A DNA stretch of 64,000 bases from assembly GCF_024436035.1 (NCBI RefSeq), contig NZ_JANFNG010000001.1, positions 79,689-143,688 of the forward strand, written 5' to 3'. Source of the stretch: Streptomyces humicola. GTDB lineage: Bacteria > Actinomycetota > Actinomycetes > Streptomycetales > Streptomycetaceae. Of the stretch, positions 35,251-42,376 are shown piece after piece. The position numbers were made by a program, and so were the translations under genes. The notes under the pieces are model-generated. The model was not told where the DNA came from. It ran no database searches and saw nothing but the letters and a program-made list of their open reading frames with translations. Positions within the stretch are counted from its first letter, which is position 1, and the number at the start of each line of letters is the position of its first letter.

Positions 35251-35289
35251 TGTCTTGCTTATTCCCTGTGGTTCTGGGTTGACGCATCT

Positions 35290-35920
35290 TCAGGCGCTGG
35301 GCCGAATTTGGATCTTGCGTCCGGAGCCGTCGCGGAACGTCTGCAGCGCCTGCTCGAACTCCTCCAGTGCGAAGCTGTGCGTGATCATGGTGTCGGCGTC
35401 CACGACGCCCTTGGCCATGAGATCGACGGCCCGGCCGAAGCTGTGCAGCACGGCCATGGAGCCCACAATGCTGATCTCGTCGTTGTACACCTTAAACGGC
35501 GAGAAGGTCGCGGTAGCGGCACTGGGTGCAACTCCGAATTGCTGGAAGGTGCCGCCGCGCCGGACGCGGCCGACCCCGTCCTCGATCGCGGCGACCACGC
35601 CCGTGCAGTCGATGACCGTCTCCCAGCCCTGGGGCCTGTCGAACGCGTCGGCATTGGTGGCCACCGAGTCGGCGCCGAGGCCCTGAGCGACTTTCAGCCT
35701 GTCCTCGTTGATGTCGACGACCGACAGCGACGCGGCGCCTGCGATCCTGGCGAGCTGCAGTATCAACAGGCCCATGGTGCCGGCGCCGTAGATCAGGTAA
35801 TGGTCCCCGAGGCGACGCGGCAGCATATCGAAGCCGTGTACGGCGCATGCCAGTGGTTCGATCAGCGAGCCTTGGGCGAGGTCGAGGCTCTCCGGAAGCC
35901 GGTAGCAGTTGCCGCAAAGG
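35290..35920 (-). pseudogene. Zinc-type alcohol dehydrogenase, C-terminal half only
   Basis: The C-terminal half of a medium-chain dehydrogenase of the sorbitol/threonine dehydrogenase type. It begins near ALCGNCYRLPESLDL and holds the complete nucleotide-binding domain (YLIYGAGTMGLLILQLARIAG, SVVDINEDRL). The GroES-like half with catalytic zinc ligands is missing. The break falls exactly at a terminator hairpin (35921-35949) belonging to the upstream His-rich gene, so the insertion or rearrangement that cut the gene brought that gene in. No start codon is convincing. Confidence 0.75.
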
Positions 35921-35949
35921 GCGGGCCTGGGGCATCGCCCCCGGCCCGC
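35921..35949 (-). terminator. Terminator of the His-rich protein gene
   Basis: Arms GCGGGCC-T-GGGGC (35921-35933) and GCCCC-C-GGCCCGC (35937-35949) form a 12-bp stem with one mismatch and an ATC loop. It begins 19 bases after the stop on the minus strand. Confidence 0.75.
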
Positions 35950-35968
35950 CCTTGTCATGCCGTGTCCG

Positions 35969-36271
35969 TCAGTGGTCGTCCCAGTGGTGCTCGTGGCTGG
36001 CGTGGCGGTGTCCGTCGTGGATGTAGTCGACGTGGTCCTCGTGCGGCACGGCCACGTGGCCGCACCCCGCCCCGTGGCGGTGTTCGTGGTCCTGGTGGAC
36101 CGCGTGTTCCCCGGATGCGCACTCGTCGACGTGGTCGCCGTGCACCCGGTGGATGTGGCTGTCGTGCACGTAGTCCACGTGATCACCGTGGGGGACCGCG
36201 ACGTGCCCGCAGCCCTCGCCGTGGGTGTGGGGGTGGTCTTCGTGGGTGCGGTGCAGCGTTGCGGCAGACAT
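35969..36271 (-). CDS. His-rich metal-binding protein
   Basis: A 100-residue soluble protein with about one quarter histidine. Two imperfect repeats share the pattern GCGHVAVPHxDHVDYxHDxHxH (about residues 20-43 and 71-94) and include Cys-Gly-His, so each repeat could bind several zinc, nickel or cobalt ions. No signal peptide or membrane segment is seen. ATG 36271 follows AGAGGGAG. Similar proteins are loosely annotated as zinc-transport associated, but this one cannot be a permease. The AT-rich leader (about 36340-36375) may hold a metal-regulator site. Confidence 0.78.
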   Translation of the reverse strand: MSAATLHRTHEDHPHTHGEGCGHVAVPHGDHVDYVHDSHIHRVHGDHVDECASGEHAVHQDHEHRHGAGCGHVAVPHEDHVDYIHDGHRHASHEHHWDDH

Positions 36272-36631
36272 CGGGGACTCCCTCTCGTGTGCCACACCTG
36301 CCGGAAGACGTGCATCAACGGCGGCACGGCTGTTCACTGCGTAGAGACATCAGTATATAGCAATGTCTGCATGTATTGGCAAGTGTGACATGCGTGACTG
36401 GTGGGCCTTCACGTCGCGGTGTCACCGTCTGGTCGTAGCCGTCGGGGTGGGGCGTGCGGAGATCAGCCGGCTGTGGCGCGACTTCCCGGCCGACTGGCCC
36501 CGGGGGCCCGGCGGGCCGGGGGCGCCGTGGATGACGCGCTTTTCCCCAACCCCGAAATCTCCTGGGCGCGAGATCATGGGCGGTAGACAGCGACAGTGAA
36601 ACGTCGTTCATTTAACGAGGTGGGACCGCAG
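36272..36631. other. Divergent control region of His-rich and SpoIIE-type genes
   Basis: This 360-base region carries the promoters of two divergent genes. The part at 36345-36375 (TATATAGCAATGTC and on to GCATGTATTGG) is conspicuously AT-rich and contains CAAT...ATTG arms, a possible ArsR- or MerR-type metal site. The GAGGTGGG site for the right-hand gene is at 36617-36624. No small gene is supported. Confidence 0.4.
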
Positions 36632-37717
36632 ATGCCCGGCAGGATCCGCCGAACGTGGTGGGCCGACTATGCGCTGCTGGCACTCCCTTTGATATTGATC
36701 GGGGCCATCGTCACGGCCGATGTGCTCTCGCCGCAGGACATCCACCTGGGGCCGTTGCTGATCGTGGCTCCCGCCATCACCGCGTCGTTCGCCCGGCCGC
36801 GCGTCATTGCGGTGATCAGCGTCGTAACCGTGATGGCACTGGTGGCGATCGGGCTGTTGCGCGGGGTGCTGGCCACCCAGAACGTCGAGTCGCAGCTCGG
36901 CGCGGTCGTGGTGATCTCTACGGTGGTCACTGTCTTCAGCATCGTGCGGGAACGACGCGGCCGGGAGCTGGCCGAGGTCCGGACGGTGTCCGAGGCCGCT
37001 CAGCGGGCGCTGCTGCGGCCGCTGCCGCGTAGGATCGGCCCGCTGCGCGTTGCCTCGATGTATCTCGCCGCTCAGGACCAGGCGCAGATCGGCGGCGACC
37101 TTTACGCAGCCGTACGGACCACCGCCGGCACCCGAATCATCATCGGCGATGTCATGGGCAAGGGCCTGACGGCCATCAGCGACTCCGCACTGCTGCTCGG
37201 CGCGTTCCGCGAGGCCGCCCACCGCCAGTCCACCTTGCGGGAACTCGTGTCCTACCTGGAGGCCAGCGTCTGCTGGAACATGACCGAGCCGACCGAGCAG
37301 GAACGTGACGGTGAAATTTTCATCACCGCCCTGGTCCTCGACATCCCAGACAACTCCTGGACCGCCCAGATGGCCGTGTGCGGGCACCCGCCCCCGCTGC
37401 TGCTGCACAACCACCGGGTCACCGAGCTCTACGTCGCGCCCGCATTCCCGCTCGGCCTGTGCCTGACCACCCCGAACCCCGACGTCTGCGAGTTTCGCCT
37501 CGAACCCGGTGACGTCCTCGTGCTCTACACCGACGGCGTCACCGAGGCCCGCAACACCAACGGCGCCTTTTACCCGCTCGCCGACCGGATGGGCGCCTGG
37601 ACCCCCCACCACAGCCCCCAGGCACTCATTCACCACCTTCGCAACGACCTGCTCAGCTACGCCGGCGGCCGACTCGCCGACGACGCTGCCGTCATCGCCC
37701 TTCAACGCACCGCCTAG
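36632..37717 (+). CDS. Membrane-anchored SpoIIE/PP2C-type serine phosphatase
   Basis: A 361-residue protein. The N-terminal membrane part has three hydrophobic segments (about 14-34, 41-58 and 60-105), followed by a PPM-type phosphatase domain (about 130-358). Metal-binding motifs are AQIGGDLYAAV, IIIGDVMGKGLTA, LYTDGVTEAR and DDAAVIAL. Such RsbU-like enzymes dephosphorylate anti-sigma antagonists and are very numerous in Streptomyces. No kinase or antagonist gene lies next to it. ATG 36632 follows GAGGTGGG; the upstream in-frame GTG 36596 is less likely. Confidence 0.88.
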   Translation: MPGRIRRTWWADYALLALPLILIGAIVTADVLSPQDIHLGPLLIVAPAITASFARPRVIAVISVVTVMALVAIGLLRGVLATQNVESQLGAVVVISTVVTVFSIVRERRGRELAEVRTVSEAAQRALLRPLPRRIGPLRVASMYLAAQDQAQIGGDLYAAVRTTAGTRIIIGDVMGKGLTAISDSALLLGAFREAAHRQSTLRELVSYLEASVCWNMTEPTEQERDGEIFITALVLDIPDNSWTAQMAVCGHPPPLLLHNHRVTELYVAPAFPLGLCLTTPNPDVCEFRLEPGDVLVLYTDGVTEARNTNGAFYPLADRMGAWTPHHSPQALIHHLRNDLLSYAGGRLADDAAVIALQRTA

Positions 37718-37719
37718 AA

Positions 37720-37810
37720 GTGCGGTGACCACATACGTTCACCGGGATTGATCACGCGGCTTTCGCGGTCGCTCGCGTGATCAACCCGGCGAACGTTCTT
37801 GGTACCGCAC
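37720..37810. repeat. Long imperfect inverted repeat after the phosphatase gene
   Basis: Inner arms of 22-23 bases (37736-37758 and 37774-37795; CGTTC-CCGGG-TTGATCACGCG with one mismatch and one bulge) are flanked by outer arms GTGCGGT (37720-37726) and ACCGCAC (37804-37810). It can fold into a 91-base near-continuous hairpin starting three bases after the stop. It may be a very strong terminator or a small palindromic mobile repeat. Confidence 0.7.
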
Positions 37811-38104
37811 CGATCAGTCGATGAAGGCGGCGCGATGGTTGTCGGGGCGCGTGCGGGCGAGTGGACGGGCTACTCGCTCGGCAGCGGGACGTGGCCCAGG
37901 CGCTGGCGGTCCACGAGTTTTTGGTCGACACTCAGCGGCCCGGACGTACCCAAAGCGCGGATGGCGCTGTAGCACGTCGACGACCCGGCCTGACCGTGCA
38001 GACGGTAGATGCGATGCAGCCCCGCTCCCGGGCACACCCCGGGGCGGAGACTTAGGGGTACCCCGTCCAGGTGCGCCCGACTGGTGGTCGCCGCAGGCTG
38101 GGGT

Positions 38105-38308
38105 ATGGAGTATCCGCCGCTGGTCGTGCACCCGCCGCAGCACGGGGGGCGCCTGATGACGGTCATGGGTGAGCCCGTGGGCGTCGCCAAGTCGGTGGAC
38201 GATGTTGAGGCGGTTCTGCGTCACGCTGGTCTCCACCTGGATGAGGTGGCGCTCGATGATCCGGGTCTGATCGAGTGGCGGGGCGGCGGCCCAGACGCGT
38301 GGGGCTAG
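38105..38308 (+). CDS. Small conserved-type hypothetical protein
   Basis: A 67-residue protein that resembles short Streptomyces hypothetical proteins with a VVHPP...GGR start and a DDP-LIEWRGGGPD end. It has an acidic helix SVDDVEAVLRHAGLHLDEV in the middle. No domain name is known to me. It starts at ATG 38105 with a weak GG-rich leader. It stands alone; the 294 bases before it hold only the inverted repeat and no other gene. Confidence 0.55.
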   Translation: MEYPPLVVHPPQHGGRLMTVMGEPVGVAKSVDDVEAVLRHAGLHLDEVALDDPGLIEWRGGGPDAWG

Positions 38309-38381
38309 CGGCTCGTCTCGCGTCGCCGGTTAATCGACGGTGATAGGGGCGCCCCGGGATAGGTATGACACTCCGTCAGTA

Positions 38382-39161
38382 TCAGCTTTTGGCCGCGGCT
38401 TGAAGAATGAGCCTGCCGATCACTTCCGGGTGCGTCACGAGCGACAGGTGGCCTGCGTCGACCTCGATGGTCGTGGCGTTCATCCGCTGGGCCATGAAGC
38501 GCTCAAGCTCGGGATTGATGGTGCGGTCGTTCTTCGAGACCGCGTACCAAGACGGCTTCTGATGCCAGGCGGCGACGCTCGTGGTGGACGGTGCGGTCGA
38601 TAGCGGCCCTTGGGCCGCGTACAGTTCGAGAGCCTCCTTCCTGGGCACGCCGTTCGCGAAGTCCTGGATGAACGCCGGCCGGCTCAGAAACTTGAAGCCA
38701 CGCGAGGTGATGATTCCGGAGTTGACCGGCGGGTTGGGGAACTTCGCGGAGAGCGCGGTGAAGTCTTCGCCGGCTTCTGGGGCGCGGGCGGCAACGTAGA
38801 CGAGCCCAGCGACGTTCGGGGCGAGCCCGGTCTGGGAGATGACGGTGCCGCCATAGGAGTGCGCGACCAGGACCGTGGGCCCATCCTGCCGAGCCAGTGC
38901 GAAGTTCGTGGCGGCGACATCGTCGGCGAGAGACGTGAGGGGGTTCTGCACCGCGATGACGTTCATTCCGGCCGCTTGCAGCAGCGGGATGACCTTCGCC
39001 CAGGAAGAGCCATCCGCGTAGGCACCGTGTACGAGTACGACATTGCGTACTGCGGGCTTTCGGCTACGGGTTGCTGCCCGGGCTGTCGGGGCCCCAGAAA
39101 GCGTGGTTGCTGCGACTCCCGCGCCGAGAACAGAAAACTGACGACGACTGATCACCATCAT
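38382..39161 (-). CDS. Tat-exported alpha/beta hydrolase
   Basis: A 259-residue hydrolase. The N-terminus MMVISRRQFSVLGAGVAATTL carries a twin-arginine signal (SRRQFS) and a lipidless cleavage region near TARAA. The fold starts with VVLVHGAYADGSSWAKV, the nucleophile is in VAHSYGGTVIS and the His in DAGHLSLVTHPE. This set matches the small alpha/beta hydrolases (EstC/salicylate esterase-like) common in soil bacteria. ATG 39161 follows AAGGGA. Substrate unknown; export suggests a medium component or antibiotic ester. Confidence 0.85.
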   Translation of the reverse strand: MMVISRRQFSVLGAGVAATTLSGAPTARAATRSRKPAVRNVVLVHGAYADGSSWAKVIPLLQAAGMNVIAVQNPLTSLADDVAATNFALARQDGPTVLVAHSYGGTVISQTGLAPNVAGLVYVAARAPEAGEDFTALSAKFPNPPVNSGIITSRGFKFLSRPAFIQDFANGVPRKEALELYAAQGPLSTAPSTTSVAAWHQKPSWYAVSKNDRTINPELERFMAQRMNATTIEVDAGHLSLVTHPEVIGRLILQAAAKS

Positions 39162-39421
39162 TACCGTCCCTTGCATGTACGCACATTTTTGCCTACGGGA
39201 CAGCGGGCACCTTCAGGTGCGCGAACGAATGCAGCCCGTAGGCACATGACCTGCCTCGTCCAACGAGATCGACGGGACAGAAGGAGGGCGGATGACCGAT
39301 GGGCATACAGGACACGTTCCGGCGCCATCGCCCGACACCGGATTGTCCTCGATAGGCAATTTACCCTGGGGCGGTGGTTGGCGCTTGGTGGCGACGATGC
39401 ATACTCCAGCCGTAGATGTGA

Positions 39422-39562
39422 TCACAGCAGGGCGTCGGCCCGCGAGTGCAGGAACGCAGCCCATGTCGTGTCCGTGCGCTGCGGCGCCGGGTCGATTCCC
39501 GTGGCGCGCAGGATCTCCCAGACCGTCGAGGCCGCGACACTGATCCCGAGCACCGCGAGCTC
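39422..39562 (-). pseudogene. Integrase-core transposase remnant
   Basis: The frame reads ELAVLGISVAASTVWEILRA, then GIDPAPQRTDTTWAAFLHS and ADALL before a stop. This is the region just before the DDE catalytic core of a common actinobacterial integrase-type transposase (normally followed by a CDFFET motif, absent here). Both ends are missing. Confidence 0.6.
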
Positions 39563-39933
39563 AGGGCCTCGCCCTCGTGCTCGTGTCCGGCGCTCGCACC
39601 AGGTCAGCAACGGTCGGACGCCAGCCCGCTCGGGGCCTCTTTTGCTGCCCAGGTATCCGCCTCCACCAGCAGGACGCCGGACAGGTCCCGGTGGGTTTCC
39701 ATAGGTCCCGCACGGGCGCCCAGATGCGTGTTCGCCGGCCTCGACGAGAACCCGGCCCGCCACACCGAATAGGCCAGGTCGTCGGGCAATCAGGTGCATC
39801 GGCCACGCCCGGGAGTCTACGTCGGCGCGGTGCGCCGCTGCTCGCATGTTCGAATGTCTTTTCGATAACCTGAGTAATTGGAGGGCTCGAGAGACAGGCC
39901 GGGGAGGGGCGAACCACGAAGCAGGAGGTGCGT
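39563..39933. other. Intergenic, no gene recognised
   Basis: This is the leader of the mutasome-like pair. I see no intact gene. TTCGAA occurs at 39848-39853 but a full LexA-type palindrome is not present. AGGAGG at 39923-39928 serves the next gene. Confidence 0.4.
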
Positions 39934-40725
39934 ATGCCGGGCTTCACGCACCTGCACGCCACGTCCGGCTACTCCGCTCGGTACGGGGCATCGCTTACCG
40001 ACCAGCTGGCGGTCGCGGCCGCCGAGCGGGACCTGGACGCACTCGCGCTGACCGACCGCGACACCGTCGGCGGGGTGGTGCGGTCCGCCAAGGCCTGCAC
40101 GGCCGCGGGGATCCGCCCGCTGTTCGGGGCCTCGCTCGCCGTCCCCGAGACCACCCCGCCCGCGGCCGCCGAGCGGCGGCGCCGCACCCCGGTACGCGGC
40201 GGAGCTTCCGCCCGGATCGTCGCCGGCCGGCCCTACACGTCCCTCCGCGACCTGAGGCACCGCGCCCATCCCTCCCGTCCGGTCGTCGAGAACCTCATCA
40301 AGGTCGGCGCCTGCGATACCTTCCTCGCCTCGGGACTGACCCGGCGCGATCTGCTCCTGCAGACTGCCGAGCTGCACCGGGCCCGCCGGGCCGCGGCCGC
40401 CGACGGCCAACTGCCCCTCGGCGGCACCACACAGCAACCGACCGCCCCCTCCGGACTTCCCGAGACGATCAGCGTTGTCGGCAGCGCGGCCTGGAACCTT
40501 GCCGATCTGGCCCGCCTGCGCACCAAGCATGGCCGTAAGGCAGTCGCCGACCAGATCGCCCGTGGTCCGGGTGAACCCCGGCCCGTCGAGTCGAGCGACG
40601 ACGGCCGGCGCATCCGGATGCCCACCGGCTACGAGATGAACCCACGGGCCGACCTCGAGCCCGCGGGTGACCGCACTGCCACCGGCCGCAAGCTGTGGCA
40701 CTCCAGCCCCGGGAGCGCCGGATGA
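39934..40725 (+). CDS. DnaE2 (ImuC)-derived protein lacking the polymerase core
   Basis: A 263-residue protein made of pieces of the error-prone polymerase DnaE2. It has the PHP start (FTHLHATSGYSARYGAS, LALTDRDTVGGVV, RRRTPVRGGA), then directly the helix-hairpin-helix part (GRPYTSLRDL, SRPVVENLIKVGACDTF), and finally a C-terminal KLWHSSPGSAG end. A full DnaE2 has over 1000 residues, so the palm, fingers and thumb are gone, yet the frame is open and AGGAGG precedes the ATG. It overlaps the Y-family gene by four bases. It may be a deletion relic or a minimal scaffold. Confidence 0.7.
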   Translation: MPGFTHLHATSGYSARYGASLTDQLAVAAAERDLDALALTDRDTVGGVVRSAKACTAAGIRPLFGASLAVPETTPPAAAERRRRTPVRGGASARIVAGRPYTSLRDLRHRAHPSRPVVENLIKVGACDTFLASGLTRRDLLLQTAELHRARRAAAADGQLPLGGTTQQPTAPSGLPETISVVGSAAWNLADLARLRTKHGRKAVADQIARGPGEPRPVESSDDGRRIRMPTGYEMNPRADLEPAGDRTATGRKLWHSSPGSAG

Positions 40726-41765
40726 GCAATCACCGTGAGCCCCACGTGCTGTACGTCCAGGCCCGCCACCTGGTCGGCGAGCCATGGACCGACGAGGCAT
40801 TCGCACAGCTCCTGGCCGTCCTCGCCGATATCACCCCACTCGTTGAAGCCCTCCCGCCCAACGCGGCCTTCGCCGAGGTCCGCGGCGGCCTGCGCTACTT
40901 CGGCCGCACCGCCGCCGAACTCGCCGCCATCATCAGACTGCGGGCGCTGGCCCTGCACTCCATCGACTGCACCATCGGCGTCGCCGCCAACCCGCAGCTC
41001 GCACGCATGCTCGTCCACCACGGGCCGCCCGGCGCCATCCGCACCCTCGGCAGCGACCCGCACACCACCGAGACCTTCCTGAGGCCACTGACGCCAGAAG
41101 CCCTGCCCGGCATCGGCCCGGCCACCGCACGCACCCTCGCCCAATACGGGCTCACCACCATCGGCCGCATCGCCGCAACCCCGCTCGGCACCCTGCAGCG
41201 CATCCTCGGCGCCACCGCCGGCCGCCAACTGCACGACCGCGCCCGCGGCATCGACCCCCACCACATCAGCCCCAACGCCCCGGCCCGATCCATCAACGCC
41301 CACCGGGAGTTCGACCACGACGAACTCGACCCCGACCAGCAACGCGCGGCGCTGCTGTCGATCGCCGAAGAACTCGGCGTACGTCTCCGCACGGAACGGC
41401 AGATCGCCACGTCCCTCACCCTCACCGTCCGCTACGCCGACCGAACAACCACCAGCCGCAGCCGACGACTGCACGAAGCCACCGCCCACGCCCCCGACCT
41501 GACCGAGGCCGCGTACGCCCTGCACCAGCACCTTGGCCTGCAACGCGCCCGCGTACGCGCCATCTCCTTGCGAGCAGAAGGCCTTCGGGACGCCGCAGGC
41601 GCCACCCACCAGCTCACGCTGGATGCGGCCGACGACAAGAAGCGCCAGCTGGAGGCCGCCGCGGACCGGGCACGACGACGTTTCGGCGCGCACGTGGTCC
41701 GCCCGGCAGCCCTGCATGGCACGGCGCGACGACACTGGAAATCCGGTCCCAGCGTGGCCACCTGA
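40722..41765 (+). CDS. Y-family polymerase-like protein (ImuB-type, catalytic residues absent)
   Basis: A 347-residue protein with the Y-family layout: a palm-like N-terminus (HVLYVQARHLVGEPW), the AFAEVRGGLRYFG strand, the IGVAANPQLARM segment, the LPGIGPATARTLAQYG helix-hairpin-helix thumb and a little-finger domain (about 225-340). The usual catalytic aspartate after the first strand and the SIDE-type Asp-Glu pair are not seen, as in ImuB proteins that act as mutasome hubs. ATG 40722 overlaps the DnaE2-derived gene stop, so the two are produced together. No imuA-like gene is present. Confidence 0.75.
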   Translation: MSNHREPHVLYVQARHLVGEPWTDEAFAQLLAVLADITPLVEALPPNAAFAEVRGGLRYFGRTAAELAAIIRLRALALHSIDCTIGVAANPQLARMLVHHGPPGAIRTLGSDPHTTETFLRPLTPEALPGIGPATARTLAQYGLTTIGRIAATPLGTLQRILGATAGRQLHDRARGIDPHHISPNAPARSINAHREFDHDELDPDQQRAALLSIAEELGVRLRTERQIATSLTLTVRYADRTTTSRSRRLHEATAHAPDLTEAAYALHQHLGLQRARVRAISLRAEGLRDAAGATHQLTLDAADDKKRQLEAAADRARRRFGAHVVRPAALHGTARRHWKSGPSVAT

Positions 41766-41831
41766 CGGCCCGGGGCCTCGCCGCTCTCGCCCGCCTTTGA
41801 ACCACAGCTCCTATGCCCCTGTCCTGACGAG

Positions 41832-41850
41832 TTTGGCGGCCGCCGCCAAA
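41832..41850. terminator. Short palindrome after the Y-family gene
   Basis: TTTGGCGG (41832-41839) and CCGCCAAA (41843-41850) are perfect arms with a three-base loop. It lies 67 bases after the stop; a probable terminator. Confidence 0.45.
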
Positions 41851-41971
41851 GCATCGCGAGCATCGCGTGCCTGGCCTTTTGGTGGCGTCGCGTCCCATGA
41901 AGTGGTGTAGGGGCAGCTCCGCCAGCAGCGCGGCCGCACACCGACATCTGGCCGACCGCGCATCAGAGAAC

Positions 41972-42006
41972 GGGACGGCGGGACGGTTCGGGACGGGATG
42001 GGACGG
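41972..42006. repeat. Four GGGACGG direct repeats
   Basis: GGGACGG begins at 41972, 41980, 41990 and 42000, so the last two intervals are one helical turn (10 bases). It could be a small iteron-like binding array or only G-rich drift; four G runs could also form a quadruplex. Confidence 0.5.
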
Positions 42007-42376
42007 TAGGCCGCGTCGCGCAGCGTGGGGGAAGCGTGGGGGAGGGGCGCGTTCGCGGCCGTGTCACGGTTCTCGCCGGCGGCCCTGGAACGGCACCGCC
42101 GGATTGGCCGATGTGGCTGTCGGTTGAGCATAGGCCAACGGTTGCCCGACAGTCGCATGAGCCGCTTTACTCTTCAACAGATCGTCATGTCGGGTTCGCA
42201 TTTCGAGAGCGAGTGGCCGACAAGTAGCCGAATGTGCAAGGGTGCTGGCGCTCACTCATCCGGTGACGACGGCATATGCGAGGTGGATGGGTCAACACTG
42301 CTCGTTTCTGGCGACACCCGGCGAACGGATCGCCTAGCCTGTCATGTCTGCCGGTCCACATGTTCCGAGGACGCTC

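Larger units (their letters stand above)
41766..42376. other. Intergenic, leader of the conservon
   Basis: This 611-base gap has no recognised gene. It contains a palindrome (41832-41850), four GGGACGG repeats (41972-42006) and, near its end, the conservon promoter region with GAGGA before ATG 42377. Confidence 0.45.

Noticed and set aside
39840-39865. Possible LexA/SOS box (TTCGAA) before the mutasome-like pair
   Set aside because: Only a six-base palindrome; the spaced GAAC-N4-GTTC pattern is not there.
40629-41735. Large antisense frame over the Y-family gene
   Set aside because: Valine/Gly-rich shadow of the GC-rich coding strand with no domain.
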